Source of the DNA: Pseudomonas sp. JAI120
GTDB taxonomy: Bacteria > Pseudomonadota > Gammaproteobacteria > Pseudomonadales > Pseudomonadaceae
Assembly (NCBI RefSeq): GCF_014207255.1
Contig: NZ_JACHCZ010000007.1
Coordinates: forward strand, 62,001-126,000
Reading direction: 5' to 3'
Length of the DNA stretch: 64,000 nucleotides
The translations under genes and the position numbers were made by a program. The notes under the pieces were generated by a model that worked only from the letters and a program-made list of their open reading frames with translations, searched no databases and was not told where the DNA came from. The stretch's first letter is position 1. Each line of letters begins with the position of its first letter. Positions 52,384 through 61,944 of this stretch are shown piece after piece.

Positions 52384-54282
52384 ATGACCCAGCCGATCCG
52401 CATCAAGGACCACGAGAAAGACGCACGTCTAGTACGCGCGCGTGTGGTGTTTGGCGCTTTTATGGTGGTGGGTTTGATCGGGGTGCTGATTGCGCGCCTG
52501 TATTTCCTGCAGGTGATCCAGTACGACTATCACTCCACGCTGTCGGAGAACAACCGGGTGCATGTGCAGCCGATTCCGCCTACCCGTGGGCTGATCTTCG
52601 ACCGCAATGGCGTGGTGGTGGCGGATAACCGGCCCAGCTTCAGCCTGAGCATGACCCGCGAACGTTCCGGTGATTGGCAGCAGGTCCTCGATGTGATCGT
52701 CGAGGTGTTGCAACTGACCCCGGAAGACCGGGTGATCTTCGAGAAACGCATGAAGCAGGGGCGTCGGCCATTCGAGCCGGTGCCGATCCTGTTCGAGCTG
52801 ACCGAAGAGCAGATCGCGCGGATAGCGGTGAACCAGTTCCGCCTGCCGGGAGTGGAAGTAGTGGCACAGTTGGTGCGCCACTATCCCCAAGGGCCGCACT
52901 TTGCCCACTCCGTCGGCTACATGGGACGGATCAACGAGAAAGAGCTGAAAAGCCTCGATCCCGTCAATTACAGCGGCACCCACCATATCGGCAAGACCGG
53001 CATCGAGCGTTTCTACGAGCCCGAGCTGCACGGCCAGGTGGGTTACGAAGAAGTCGAGACCAATGCTCGCGGCCGCGTGCTGCGGGTGCTCAAGCGTACC
53101 GACCCGGTGCCGGGCAAGGACATTGTGCTGAGCCTGGACATCAAGCTGCAGGAAGCGGCCGAGATGGCACTGGGCGGCCGGCGTGGCGCGGTGGTGGCGC
53201 TGGACCCGAAGACCGGCGAAGTGCTGGCGATGGTCAGTCAGCCGAGTTTCGATCCCAACCTGTTCGTCACCGGGATCAGCTTCAAGGCCTACGCCGAGCT
53301 GCGTGATTCCATCGACCGGCCGCTGTTCAACCGCGTACTGCGCGGCCTGTACCCGCCGGGTTCGACCATCAAGCCAGCGGTGGCGATTGCCGGCCTGGAC
53401 GCCGGAGTGGTGACTGCATCGAGCCGGGTCTACGACCCTGGTTACTACATGCTGCCCAACTACGATCACAAATACCGTAACTGGAACCGCACCGGTGACG
53501 GCTATGTCGACCTGGATACGGCGATCATGCGTTCCAACGACACCTATTTTTACGACCTGGCCCACAAGCTGGGGATCGACCGCTTGTCCGCCTACATGGG
53601 CAAGTTCGGCCTCGGTCAGAAAGTCTCCCTGGATATGTTCGAAGAATCCCCTGGCCTGATGCCATCGCGGGAGTGGAAGCGTGCGACTCGCCGCCAGGCG
53701 TGGTTCCCGGGCGAAACCCTGATCCTCGGCATCGGCCAGGGCTATATGCAGGCCACGCCTTTGCAGCTGGCCCAGGCCACGGCGCTGGTGGCCAACAAAG
53801 GCATCTGGAACCGCCCGCACCTGGCCCGTACCATCGAAGGCGAAAAGCCTTTGGATGAAAACCCCATCCCCGACATCGTGCTGCGCGACCCGTCCGATTG
53901 GACCAAGGTCAACCACGGCATGCAGCAGGTTATGCATGGCGCACGCGGTACCGCGCGCAAGGCGGCGATCGGTGCGCAATACCGTATCGCCGGCAAAAGT
54001 GGTACCGCCCAGGTGGTCGCGATCAAGCAGGGCGAGAAATACGACCGCTCCAAGGTCCAGGAACGCCACCGCGACCACGCCTTGTTTGTGGGTTTTGCCC
54101 CGGCCGACGACCCGAAAATCGTGGTGGCGGTGATGGTCGAGAACGGCGAGTCCGGCTCCGGTGTGGCGGCGCCTGTGGTGCGCCAGGTGATGGACGCCTG
54201 GTTGCTGGCCGACGACGGCAGGCTCAAGCCCGAATATGGCGGCCCCCCTTCAACCCCAGAGGTTACGGCCAGTGAAGAGTAA
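52384..54282 (+). CDS. mrdA: Penicillin-binding protein 2
   Basis: PBP2 is the transpeptidase of the elongasome. The 632 residues have one membrane anchor (about 20-42), the dimerisation domain (IPPTRGLIFDRNGVVVADN) and the transpeptidase motifs STIK, SND and KSGTAQ. It works with RodA, encoded next in an overlapping frame. Confidence 0.97.
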   Translation: MTQPIRIKDHEKDARLVRARVVFGAFMVVGLIGVLIARLYFLQVIQYDYHSTLSENNRVHVQPIPPTRGLIFDRNGVVVADNRPSFSLSMTRERSGDWQQVLDVIVEVLQLTPEDRVIFEKRMKQGRRPFEPVPILFELTEEQIARIAVNQFRLPGVEVVAQLVRHYPQGPHFAHSVGYMGRINEKELKSLDPVNYSGTHHIGKTGIERFYEPELHGQVGYEEVETNARGRVLRVLKRTDPVPGKDIVLSLDIKLQEAAEMALGGRRGAVVALDPKTGEVLAMVSQPSFDPNLFVTGISFKAYAELRDSIDRPLFNRVLRGLYPPGSTIKPAVAIAGLDAGVVTASSRVYDPGYYMLPNYDHKYRNWNRTGDGYVDLDTAIMRSNDTYFYDLAHKLGIDRLSAYMGKFGLGQKVSLDMFEESPGLMPSREWKRATRRQAWFPGETLILGIGQGYMQATPLQLAQATALVANKGIWNRPHLARTIEGEKPLDENPIPDIVLRDPSDWTKVNHGMQQVMHGARGTARKAAIGAQYRIAGKSGTAQVVAIKQGEKYDRSKVQERHRDHALFVGFAPADDPKIVVAVMVENGESGSGVAAPVVRQVMDAWLLADDGRLKPEYGGPPSTPEVTASEE

Positions 54283-55417
54283 TTTTGACCGCATCCTCTC
54301 CAGCGAGGATGTGATGCGTCGTCGCGCCACGCTGCTGCAGCGCATGCACATTGATGGTCCGTTGCTGATCCTGCTGCTGACCCTGGCGGCCGGCAGCCTG
54401 TTCGTGCTGTATTCGGCCAGCGGCAAGAACTGGGACTTGCTGATCAAGCAGGCGTCGTCGTTCGGCCTGGGCCTGTTATCCATGGTCGTGATCGCCCAGC
54501 TGGAGCCGCGTTTCATGGCGCGCTGGGTGCCGCTCGGCTATGTCGCCGGCGTATTGCTGCTGGTGGTGGTGGACGTCATGGGCCACAACGCCATGGGCGC
54601 GACCCGCTGGATCAACATTCCGGGGGTGATTCGCTTCCAGCCGTCGGAATTCATGAAGATCCTGATGCCGGCGACTATCGCCTGGTACCTGTCCAAGCGC
54701 ACCTTACCGCCGCAGCTCAAGCATGTGGGGATCAGCCTGATCCTGATCGGGGTGCCGTTCATTCTGATCGTGCGCCAGCCTGACCTCGGCACCTCGCTGC
54801 TGATCCTGGCCGGCGGTGCGTTCGTGCTGTTCATGGGCGGCTTGCGCTGGCGCTGGATCCTCAGCGTGCTGGCGGCGGCAGTACCGGTGGCCGTGGCCAT
54901 GTGGTTCTTCTTTATGCACGACTACCAGAAGCAGCGAATCCTGACTTTCCTCGATCCCGAAAGCGACCCGCTTGGCACCGGTTGGAACATTATCCAGTCG
55001 AAGGCCGCCATCGGTTCCGGCGGTGTATTTGGCAAGGGCTGGCTGCTGGGCACCCAGTCGCATTTGGACTTTTTGCCCGAGAGCCACACCGACTTCATTA
55101 TTGCGGTGATGGGCGAAGAGTTCGGCCTGGTAGGCATTTGCGCGTTGTTGCTGATCTATTTGTTATTGATTGGTCGTGGCCTAGTGATTACCGCGCAGGC
55201 GCAGACGCTGTTCGGCAAATTGCTCGCCGGCAGCCTGACCATGACTTTTTTTGTTTACGTTTTCGTCAACATCGGTATGGTCAGTGGCCTGCTGCCGGTG
55301 GTTGGGGTGCCGTTGCCGTTCATTAGCTACGGCGGAACTTCGCTGGTGACATTGCTGTCAGCGTTTGGGGTTTTGATGTCGATTCATACGCATCGCAAGT
55401 GGATCGCACAGGTTTGA
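54272..55417 (+). CDS. rodA: Rod shape-determining SEDS glycosyltransferase RodA
   Basis: RodA polymerises lipid II during elongation. About ten membrane segments; family signatures PSEFMKILMPATIAWYL, LVRQPDLGTSLLI-type RQPDLGTSLLI, and LPFISYGGTSLVTLL. The GTG at 54272, in GTGAAGAGTAA over the mrdA stop, gives 381 residues beginning KSNFDRIL; the ATG at 54314 is a shorter alternative. Confidence 0.95.
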   Translation: MKSNFDRILSSEDVMRRRATLLQRMHIDGPLLILLLTLAAGSLFVLYSASGKNWDLLIKQASSFGLGLLSMVVIAQLEPRFMARWVPLGYVAGVLLLVVVDVMGHNAMGATRWINIPGVIRFQPSEFMKILMPATIAWYLSKRTLPPQLKHVGISLILIGVPFILIVRQPDLGTSLLILAGGAFVLFMGGLRWRWILSVLAAAVPVAVAMWFFFMHDYQKQRILTFLDPESDPLGTGWNIIQSKAAIGSGGVFGKGWLLGTQSHLDFLPESHTDFIIAVMGEEFGLVGICALLLIYLLLIGRGLVITAQAQTLFGKLLAGSLTMTFFVYVFVNIGMVSGLLPVVGVPLPFISYGGTSLVTLLSAFGVLMSIHTHRKWIAQV

Positions 55418-55434
55418 ATAAGGTGAAGATGTCA

Positions 55435-56445
55435 ATGCAAGTAATGCGCGGCTGGGCGACTCGGCATGCGTCCTGGATGGGCCTGATTGGGCTGCTGGGC
55501 GCAACGCAGGAGGCGCAGGCCGGTGACTACGATGGCTCACCCCAGGTCGCCGAGTTCGTTGGTGAAATGACCCGCGACTACGGTTTCGCCGGTGAACAGC
55601 TGATGGGCGTGTTTCGCGAAGCGCAGCGCAAGCAGGCGATCCTCGATGCTATCTCTCGCCCCGCTGAGCGCGTGAAACAGTGGAGCGAATATCGCCCTAT
55701 GTTCCTCACCGACGCCCGCGTGGCCAGGGGTGTGGACTTCTGGCGCCAGCACGAGGCCGTGTTGGCCCGCGCCGAGCAGGAATACGGCGTGCCGGCCCAG
55801 GTCATCGTTGCGATCATTGGCATTGAAACCTTCTACGGGCGCAATACCGGCAGTTACCGGGTGATCGACGCCCTGTCGACCCTGGGCTTCGATTACCCGC
55901 CGCGCGCCGACTTTTTCCGCAAGGAACTGCGTGAGTTCCTGCTGTTGGCCCGTGAAGAGCAGGTCGACCCGCTGACCCTCAAAGGCTCCTACGCCGGTGC
56001 GATGGGCTTGCCGCAGTTCATGCCGAGCAGCTTTCGCGCCTACGCGGTGGATTTCGACGGCGACGGGCACATCAATATCTGGAGCAACCCGGACGATGCC
56101 ATCGGCAGTGTGGCCAGCTACTTCAAGCGCCATGGCTGGGTCGGTGGCGAGCCGGTGGTGATCCGCGCCGATGTCACCGGGGAGCACGCCGATGAAGGCC
56201 TGACCCAGGGCATCGAGCCGGCCAAGACGGTTGGGGAGTTGCGGGCGCTGGGCTGGTCGAGTCAGAATGCGCCACGCGACGATATGCCGGTGACGGCGTT
56301 CCGCCTCGAAGGTGAAAACGGCCCTGAATACTGGATGGGCCTGAAGAATTTCTACGCAATCACGCGTTATAACCGCAGTGTGATGTACGCCATGGCCGTG
56401 CATCAGCTGTCAGACATGCTGGTCCAAGCACGGGGCAACAAGTAA
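55435..56445 (+). CDS. mltB: Lytic murein transglycosylase B
   Basis: MltB cleaves glycan strands forming anhydromuramyl ends. A 336-residue exported protein with a signal peptide ending EAQA. Catalytic Glu is in IIGIETFYGRNTGSYRV; GAMGLPQFMPSSFRAYAVDFDGDG follows in the family order. AAGGTG is 9 bp before the ATG at 55435; 55429 is an alternative. The stop overlaps rlpA (TAATG). Confidence 0.92.
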   Translation: MQVMRGWATRHASWMGLIGLLGATQEAQAGDYDGSPQVAEFVGEMTRDYGFAGEQLMGVFREAQRKQAILDAISRPAERVKQWSEYRPMFLTDARVARGVDFWRQHEAVLARAEQEYGVPAQVIVAIIGIETFYGRNTGSYRVIDALSTLGFDYPPRADFFRKELREFLLLAREEQVDPLTLKGSYAGAMGLPQFMPSSFRAYAVDFDGDGHINIWSNPDDAIGSVASYFKRHGWVGGEPVVIRADVTGEHADEGLTQGIEPAKTVGELRALGWSSQNAPRDDMPVTAFRLEGENGPEYWMGLKNFYAITRYNRSVMYAMAVHQLSDMLVQARGNK

Positions 56446-57443
56446 TGCGGGCATCGCCGTTCAATCAACCGCTCAAGCTGGTGGCGTTCGCCGCGTTGTC
56501 CCTGCTCGTCGTCAGTTGTTCCACCAGCCGTGGCCCGGTACAGAAGTCCGGCGGCACGGCTGTGCGTTCCCAGCCAGGACTGGACATCAACCGCGCGCAC
56601 AAAGACGGCGCGCCGTGGTGGGATGTCGACGTGTCGAAGATCCCGGATGCCACGCCGACCCTGCACACCGGTCCATACAAGGCCAACCCCTATACGGTGC
56701 TGGGCAAGTCCTACTTCCCGTTGCAGGACTCCAAGACCTACGTGCAATCGGGCACGGCGTCCTGGTATGGCACCAAGTTCCACGGTCAGAACACCGCTAA
56801 CGGCGAGGTCTACGACCTGTACGGCATGAGCGCGGCCCACAAGACCCTGCCGCTGCCCAGCTATGTCCGCGTGACCAACCTGGACAACAACCGCACGGTA
56901 ATCCTGCGGGTCAACGACCGTGGACCGTTCTATTCGGATCGCATCATCGACTTGTCCTACGCCGCCGCCAAAAAACTCGGCTATGCCGAAATCGGTACCG
57001 CGCGGGTCAAGGTCGAAGGCATCGATCCGGCGCAGTACTGGGCCCAGCGTGGCAAACCCGCGCCGTTGATGCTCAACGAGCCCCAGAGTGCGCAGCCGCA
57101 AGTGACGGCATCAACCGGCAAGATCGAACAGTGGACGCCGCCACCGCAGCAGCACGCACCGGATACCGTGGTCGTGCCCCATGCGGCGCCAGGCGCCGCG
57201 GTCGCGGGCGGGCAATACCTGCAAGTGGGCGCTTTCGCCAACCCGGATGCGGCAGAACTGTTAAGGTCCAAGCTCAGCAGCATGGTCAGCGCGCCAGTGT
57301 TTATCAGCTCCATCGTGCGTAACCAGCAAACGTTGCACCGTGTGCGTATGGGCCCGATCGGTTCGCCGAGCGAGGTTGCACAAGTGCAGAACAGCGTGCG
57401 TCTGGCCAACCTGGGGCAACCCAGCGTGGTCACCGCTGAATAA
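56445..57443 (+). CDS. rlpA: Septal ring lytic transglycosylase RlpA
   Basis: RlpA cuts peptide-free glycan during daughter-cell separation. The 332 residues have a lipoprotein signal (LSLLVVSCST), the double-psi barrel domain (GTASWYGTKFHGQNTANGE, RVNDRGPF) and a C-terminal SPOR domain (YLQVGAFANPDAAELL) that targets denuded glycan at the septum. Confidence 0.95.
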   Translation: MRASPFNQPLKLVAFAALSLLVVSCSTSRGPVQKSGGTAVRSQPGLDINRAHKDGAPWWDVDVSKIPDATPTLHTGPYKANPYTVLGKSYFPLQDSKTYVQSGTASWYGTKFHGQNTANGEVYDLYGMSAAHKTLPLPSYVRVTNLDNNRTVILRVNDRGPFYSDRIIDLSYAAAKKLGYAEIGTARVKVEGIDPAQYWAQRGKPAPLMLNEPQSAQPQVTASTGKIEQWTPPPQQHAPDTVVVPHAAPGAAVAGGQYLQVGAFANPDAAELLRSKLSSMVSAPVFISSIVRNQQTLHRVRMGPIGSPSEVAQVQNSVRLANLGQPSVVTAE

Positions 57444-57623
57444 AAAAGGATTGATGGCTCAGGTCCGTGCGCGGGTGTGAGCCGTGGTTGTTGGCTCGTT
57501 GAACAATAAAAACCCAGGGGCAAGGGGTGAGCGTGCAACCGAACACGTGACAGTCTGGTAGCGGGCTGTCTGAATAAGTTTTGCCCGCGAGGGCAAGTTT
57601 CCATAAGCAATTTCGAGAGACGG

Positions 57624-58781
57624 ATGAACATCACCACCTTAGCCAAACGCACGTGCCTGCTTATCTCGCTGATCATCACCCCGGCCGCCTGGGCGGTTGA
57701 AATGGTGCCGGCTTCACCGCAACTGGCTGCCAAGTCCTGGGTCCTCATGGATGCCGCCAGTGGCAACGTGCTGGTCGAGAGCAACGGTGACCAGCGCCTG
57801 CCACCGGCCAGCCTGACCAAGCTGATGACCGCCTACATCGCGACCCTGGAAATCCGTCGCGGCCAGATCGGCGAAAACGACCCAGTGACCGTCAGCGAAA
57901 ACGCCTGGCGTACCGGCGGTTCGCGGATGTTCATCAAGGTGGGCTCGCAAGTCACCGTCAGCGACCTGCTGCACGGCATCATCATCCAGTCCGGTAACGA
58001 CGCCAGCGTCGCCCTGGCCGAGCACATCGCCGGCAGCGAAGACGCATTCGCCGACATGATGAACAAAACCGTGGCCGACCTGGGCATGACCAACAGCCAC
58101 TTCATGAACCCCACCGGCCTGCCAAACCCTGAGCACTATTCGTCGGCTCACGACATGGCGATCCTGGCGCGCGCGATCATTCGTATCGACCCGGTTCACT
58201 ATGCGATCTACTCCCAGAAGGAGTTCTTCTGGAACAACATCAAGCAGCCTAACCGCAACCTGTTGCTGTGGCGCGACAAGACCGTCGACGGCCTGAAAAC
58301 CGGCCACACCGAAGAAGCCGGCTACTGCATGGTGTCGTCTGCGGTACGTGATGGCCAGCGCCTGATCGCCGTAGTCTTCGGCACCAATAGCGAGCAGGCC
58401 CGTGCGGCCGAGACGCAAAAACTGCTGACCTACGGTTTCCGCTTCTTCGAAACCCAGACCTTCTACCAGAAGGGTGCTGAACTGGCGACCGCGCCGGTGT
58501 GGAAAGGCGCGACTTCGCAAGTCAAGGCCGGCCTGGCTGAAGACCTGACCCTGACCATGCCTAAAGGCCAGCTGAAAAAGCTCGCTGCCAGCATGACCAT
58601 GAACCCGCAATTGGTTGCACCCATCGCCAAGGGCGACGTGATCGGTAAAGTCGAAGTGAAGCTGGACGACAAGGTGGTACACAGCGCCGACCTGATCGCG
58701 CTGGACGCCGTCGACGAAGGTGGTATCTTCCGCCGCGTGTGGGATAGCATCCGTCTATTCTTCTACGGCTTGTTCAACTGA
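57624..58781 (+). CDS. dacA: D-alanyl-D-alanine carboxypeptidase (PBP5/6 type)
   Basis: DacA trims the fifth residue of peptidoglycan stem peptides. A 385-residue exported protein with a signal peptide ending AWA, the motifs SLTK, SGN (SGNDAS) and KTG (KTGHTEEAG), and a C-terminal amphipathic helix (RRVWDSIRLFFYGLF) for membrane attachment. A 180-bp spacer separates it from rlpA. Confidence 0.96.
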   Translation: MNITTLAKRTCLLISLIITPAAWAVEMVPASPQLAAKSWVLMDAASGNVLVESNGDQRLPPASLTKLMTAYIATLEIRRGQIGENDPVTVSENAWRTGGSRMFIKVGSQVTVSDLLHGIIIQSGNDASVALAEHIAGSEDAFADMMNKTVADLGMTNSHFMNPTGLPNPEHYSSAHDMAILARAIIRIDPVHYAIYSQKEFFWNNIKQPNRNLLLWRDKTVDGLKTGHTEEAGYCMVSSAVRDGQRLIAVVFGTNSEQARAAETQKLLTYGFRFFETQTFYQKGAELATAPVWKGATSQVKAGLAEDLTLTMPKGQLKKLAASMTMNPQLVAPIAKGDVIGKVEVKLDDKVVHSADLIALDAVDEGGIFRRVWDSIRLFFYGLFN

Positions 58782-58795
58782 TTGTGTGCACCTGC

Positions 58796-58826
58796 AAAGC
58801 CCCGCGTTGATCCGACGCGGGGCTTT
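58796..58826 (+). terminator. Hairpin terminator after dacA
   Basis: AAAGCCCCGCGT and ACGCGGGGCTTT are perfect 12-bp arms around a 7-nt loop, 14 bp after the stop, ending TTT. It lies 40 bp before the ybeD-like gene. Confidence 0.75.
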
Positions 58827-58865
58827 GCCGTCGCCACGGCTTACCGCTTACGAGGCCGTTCTGCC

Positions 58866-59141
58866 ATGACCGATAAAGAAGTAAAGGCGCCAAAGATCGA
58901 ATTCCCGGTGACGGATTATCCCGTCAAGGTGATCAGCGATACCGGTGTAGGCAACAAAGACAAGATTCTGGATATCGTGCGTAAACACGCGACGATCAAT
59001 GACAACCGGGTGGACGAGCGTTCGAGCACCAACGGTAAGTACACCACGATCCAGTTGCACATCGTTGCGACCGGTCAAGACCAGCTCTACGACATCAATA
59101 GCGAACTGCGGGCCACCGGCTTCGTGCACATGGTGCTGTGA
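58866..59141 (+). CDS. YbeD-like DUF493 protein
   Basis: A 91-residue ACT-like protein: IEFPVTDYPVKVISDTG, and GKYTTIQLHIVATGQDQLYDINSEL. In E. coli ybeD likewise lies between dacA and lipB. It may be a regulatory small-molecule-binding protein. The stop overlaps lipB by one base. Confidence 0.92.
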   Translation: MTDKEVKAPKIEFPVTDYPVKVISDTGVGNKDKILDIVRKHATINDNRVDERSSTNGKYTTIQLHIVATGQDQLYDINSELRATGFVHMVL

Positions 59142-59788
59142 TGTCACAGGTCCTGGGCTTTCGCGAGCTCGGCCGGATGGACTACGAGCCCGTCTGGCAT
59201 GCCATGCAGCGGTTCACGAATGAACGCGGCACTTCGGCACCCGATGAAATCTGGCTGGTGGAGCACCCGCCGGTGTTCACCCAGGGCCAGGCCGGCAAAG
59301 CCGAACATCTGCTGCTGCCGGGGGATATTCCGGTGGTGCAGGTCGACCGAGGTGGCCAAGTGACTTACCATGGGCCCGGTCAACTGGTGGCGTACCTGCT
59401 GCTGGACGTGCGCAAGCTGGGTTTTGGCGTGCGCGACCTGGTGAGCCGTATGGAGGCTTGCCTGATCGAGCTGTTGGCCAGTTACGGCGTGAGCGCCGCG
59501 GCCAAGCCCGATGCACCCGGTGTGTATGTGGATGGCGCGAAAATCGCGTCCCTCGGTTTGCGCATTCGCCACGGTTGTTCCTTTCATGGCCTGGCCCTGA
59601 ACGTGGACATGGACCTGGCACCGTTCCGGCGAATCAACCCGTGCGGTTATGCCGGGCTGGCGATGACCCAACTGAGCGACCACGCCACACCGATTAAATT
59701 TGCCGAGGTAAATGCCCGGCTGCGTGCGCAGCTCGTCAAACACCTCGACTATGCTGAGCAGACGACCCTCACGGGCGGAATCGACTGA
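59141..59788 (+). CDS. lipB: Octanoyl-[ACP]:protein octanoyltransferase
   Basis: LipB transfers octanoyl from acyl carrier protein to lipoyl domains. The 215 residues show RGGQVTYHGPGQLVAYLLLD, the catalytic Lys in GAKIASLGLRIRHGCSFHGLALN and the catalytic Cys in NPCGYAGLAMT. The ATG at 59141 overlaps ybeD; a GTG at 59138 is also possible. Confidence 0.96.
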   Translation: MSQVLGFRELGRMDYEPVWHAMQRFTNERGTSAPDEIWLVEHPPVFTQGQAGKAEHLLLPGDIPVVQVDRGGQVTYHGPGQLVAYLLLDVRKLGFGVRDLVSRMEACLIELLASYGVSAAAKPDAPGVYVDGAKIASLGLRIRHGCSFHGLALNVDMDLAPFRRINPCGYAGLAMTQLSDHATPIKFAEVNARLRAQLVKHLDYAEQTTLTGGID

Positions 59789-59790
59789 TT

Positions 59791-60816
59791 ATGACTACTG
59801 ATGCAGTGCAAACCATGATCCCGACGCTGGACATCACCGAGCGTCCGGCCCCGGCCCCGCGTGCCAAGGTGGAAGCCGGCGTCAAGCTGCGCGGCGCCGA
59901 GAAGGTTGCACGCATCCCGGTCAAGATCATCCCGACCACCGAGTTGCCGAAAAAGCCCGACTGGATCCGCGTGCGCATCCCGGTTTCGCCGGAAGTCGAC
60001 CGTATCAAGGCCTTGCTGCGCAAACACAAGCTGCACAGCGTGTGCGAAGAAGCGTCCTGCCCGAACCTGGGCGAATGCTTCTCCGGCGGCACCGCCACCT
60101 TCATGATCATGGGTGACATCTGCACCCGTCGTTGCCCGTTCTGCGACGTCGGCCATGGCCGGCCCAAGCCACTGGACGTCAACGAACCGGAAAGCCTGGC
60201 CATCGCCATCGCCGACCTGAAACTCAAATACGTGGTGATCACCTCGGTAGACCGTGACGACCTGCGCGACGGCGGTGCCCAGCACTTTGCCGACTGCATC
60301 CGCGAAATCCGCAAATTGTCGCCGAACGTGATGCTCGAGACCCTGGTGCCGGACTACCGTGGCCGTATGGACGTCGCGCTGGAAATCACCGCTGCCGAGC
60401 CGCCGGATGTGTTCAACCATAACCTGGAAACCGTGCCACGCCTGTACAAGGCCGCGCGTCCAGGTTCGGACTACCAGTGGTCGCTGACCCTGCTGCAGAA
60501 ATTCAAGCAGATGATGCCGCACATCCCGACCAAATCCGGCTTGATGCTGGGCCTGGGCGAGACCGATGAAGAAGTGATCGAAGTCATGAAGCGCATGCGC
60601 GAACACGACATCGACATGCTGACCCTGGGCCAGTACCTGCAACCGTCGCGCAGCCACTTGCCGGTGCAGCGTTTTGTGCATCCGGACACCTTCGCCTGGT
60701 TCGCCGAAGAAGGTTACAAGATGGGCTTCAAGAACGTCGCCTCGGGCCCGTTGGTACGCTCTTCGTACCACGCCGACGAGCAGGCCAAGCTGGTCAAGGC
60801 TAGCCTGGTTTCCTGA
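59791..60816 (+). CDS. lipA: Lipoyl synthase
   Basis: LipA inserts two sulfurs into octanoyl groups by radical SAM chemistry. The 341 residues carry both cluster motifs: the auxiliary CEEASCPNLGEC and the radical-SAM CTRRCPFC, with the conserved RSSYHADE near the C terminus. It follows lipB by 2 bp. Confidence 0.97.
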   Translation: MTTDAVQTMIPTLDITERPAPAPRAKVEAGVKLRGAEKVARIPVKIIPTTELPKKPDWIRVRIPVSPEVDRIKALLRKHKLHSVCEEASCPNLGECFSGGTATFMIMGDICTRRCPFCDVGHGRPKPLDVNEPESLAIAIADLKLKYVVITSVDRDDLRDGGAQHFADCIREIRKLSPNVMLETLVPDYRGRMDVALEITAAEPPDVFNHNLETVPRLYKAARPGSDYQWSLTLLQKFKQMMPHIPTKSGLMLGLGETDEEVIEVMKRMREHDIDMLTLGQYLQPSRSHLPVQRFVHPDTFAWFAEEGYKMGFKNVASGPLVRSSYHADEQAKLVKASLVS

Positions 60817-60833
60817 TAGGGGTTTAGATCCAG

Positions 60834-60923
60834 TGTGGGAGGGGGCTTGCCCCCGATTGCGGTATGTCAGTCGCTACATGTGCTGGCTGATCCACCGCTA
60901 TCGGGGGCAAGCCCCCTCCCACA
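60834..60923. repeat. REPIN: inverted pair of REP elements
   Basis: TGTGGGAGGGGGCTTGCCCC at the left and the reverse complement at the right, about 40 bp apart. The doublet fills the lipA-ldcA spacer. It resembles the REPINs described in P. fluorescens. Confidence 0.88.
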
Positions 60924-60955
60924 TTTCGTTCTGCGTTAGTTAGGGAGAGTTGTGT

Positions 60956-61876
60956 ATGACTGCAGCCGTTCCAGCCCTTCGTTCTGAAGGCACCATCGCC
61001 CTGATCGCCCCCGCCGGCCCCGCCGTGCTGGACGTTGAAAAGGCCGGCCAATGGATGCGTACGCGCGGCTACGATCTGCGAATTTTCCCCGGAGTCTATG
61101 AACGCGACGGCTACCTCGCCGGCAGCGATGCAGTGCGCCTGCGTGACCTGCACGCGGCTTTTGCCGATCCGCACATCGACGCTATCTTCTGTCTGCGCGG
61201 TGGTTACGGCACACCACGGCTGCTCGACGCGCTGGATTTCGACCTGCTGCGTGCCAATCCCAAGCCGTTCGTCGGCTATAGCGACATCACCGCCCTGCAC
61301 CTGGCAATCAACCGTTACGCCGGTTTCGTGACCTTCCACGGGCCGATGCTCAATGCCGACCTGCTCGGCGGCAAACAACAACCTACCGAGTCATCATTGT
61401 TCGGCCTTTTGCGCGGCCAGCTGGGCGCCGGCAGTGTGCTGGCGCACCCAGTGGCGTACCCGCTGACCACGATTGAGCCTGGCATTGCCTGTGGGCGCTT
61501 GCTGGGGGGTAACCTGTCGATGATTGCGGCGGTCATGGGGACGCCTTACGAAATCGACGCTGAAGGCATCATCCTGTTTATTGAAGACGTCAACGAGCCG
61601 ATCTACCGCATTGACCGTCTGCTGACCCACTTGCGTCTGGCGGGCAAGTTGGCGCAGGTCGCGGGTGTGCTGGCAGGGGATGTGGCGGGTGTGGATAACG
61701 TTGCGCTGGAGCGCCTGCTGAAGCAGACGTTCGAGCCGTTGCACATACCGGTACTGGCCGGCTGGCGCAGCGGGCATTGCGATCCGAACCTGACGCTGCC
61801 GATGGGCGCATTGGTACGGTTGGATGCGGGGGAGCAGCGGGTGGTGTTGGAGCAGGATGTGGTGCTCAGGTCCTGA
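60956..61876 (+). CDS. ldcA: Muramoyltetrapeptide LD-carboxypeptidase
   Basis: LdcA removes D-Ala from murein tetrapeptides in recycling, upstream of Mpl. The 306 residues of the S66 family show IALIAPAGPA, the FCLRGGYGTPRLL segment, catalytic Ser in VGYSDITALHLA, Glu in FIEDVNEPIYRIDRLL and His in WRSGHCDPN. GGGAGAG precedes the ATG. Confidence 0.95.
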   Translation: MTAAVPALRSEGTIALIAPAGPAVLDVEKAGQWMRTRGYDLRIFPGVYERDGYLAGSDAVRLRDLHAAFADPHIDAIFCLRGGYGTPRLLDALDFDLLRANPKPFVGYSDITALHLAINRYAGFVTFHGPMLNADLLGGKQQPTESSLFGLLRGQLGAGSVLAHPVAYPLTTIEPGIACGRLLGGNLSMIAAVMGTPYEIDAEGIILFIEDVNEPIYRIDRLLTHLRLAGKLAQVAGVLAGDVAGVDNVALERLLKQTFEPLHIPVLAGWRSGHCDPNLTLPMGALVRLDAGEQRVVLEQDVVLRS

Positions 61877-61895
61877 GTCTGTTGGCGTTTGAGAC

Positions 61896-61927
61896 ACCGC
61901 AATCGGGGGCAAGCACCCGATTGCGGT
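61896..61927. terminator. Strong hairpin between ldcA and the convergent transglycosylase gene
   Basis: ACCGCAATCGGG and CCCGATTGCGGT are perfect 12-bp arms around an 8-nt loop. It has REP-like core bases but no T-tract. It probably limits read-through between converging genes. Confidence 0.55.
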
Positions 61928-61944
61928 AGTCGCCATACGCGGAT

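Noticed and set aside
60834..60923. CRISPR-like repeat
   Set aside because: There are only two inverted units and no spacer array; it is a REP doublet.
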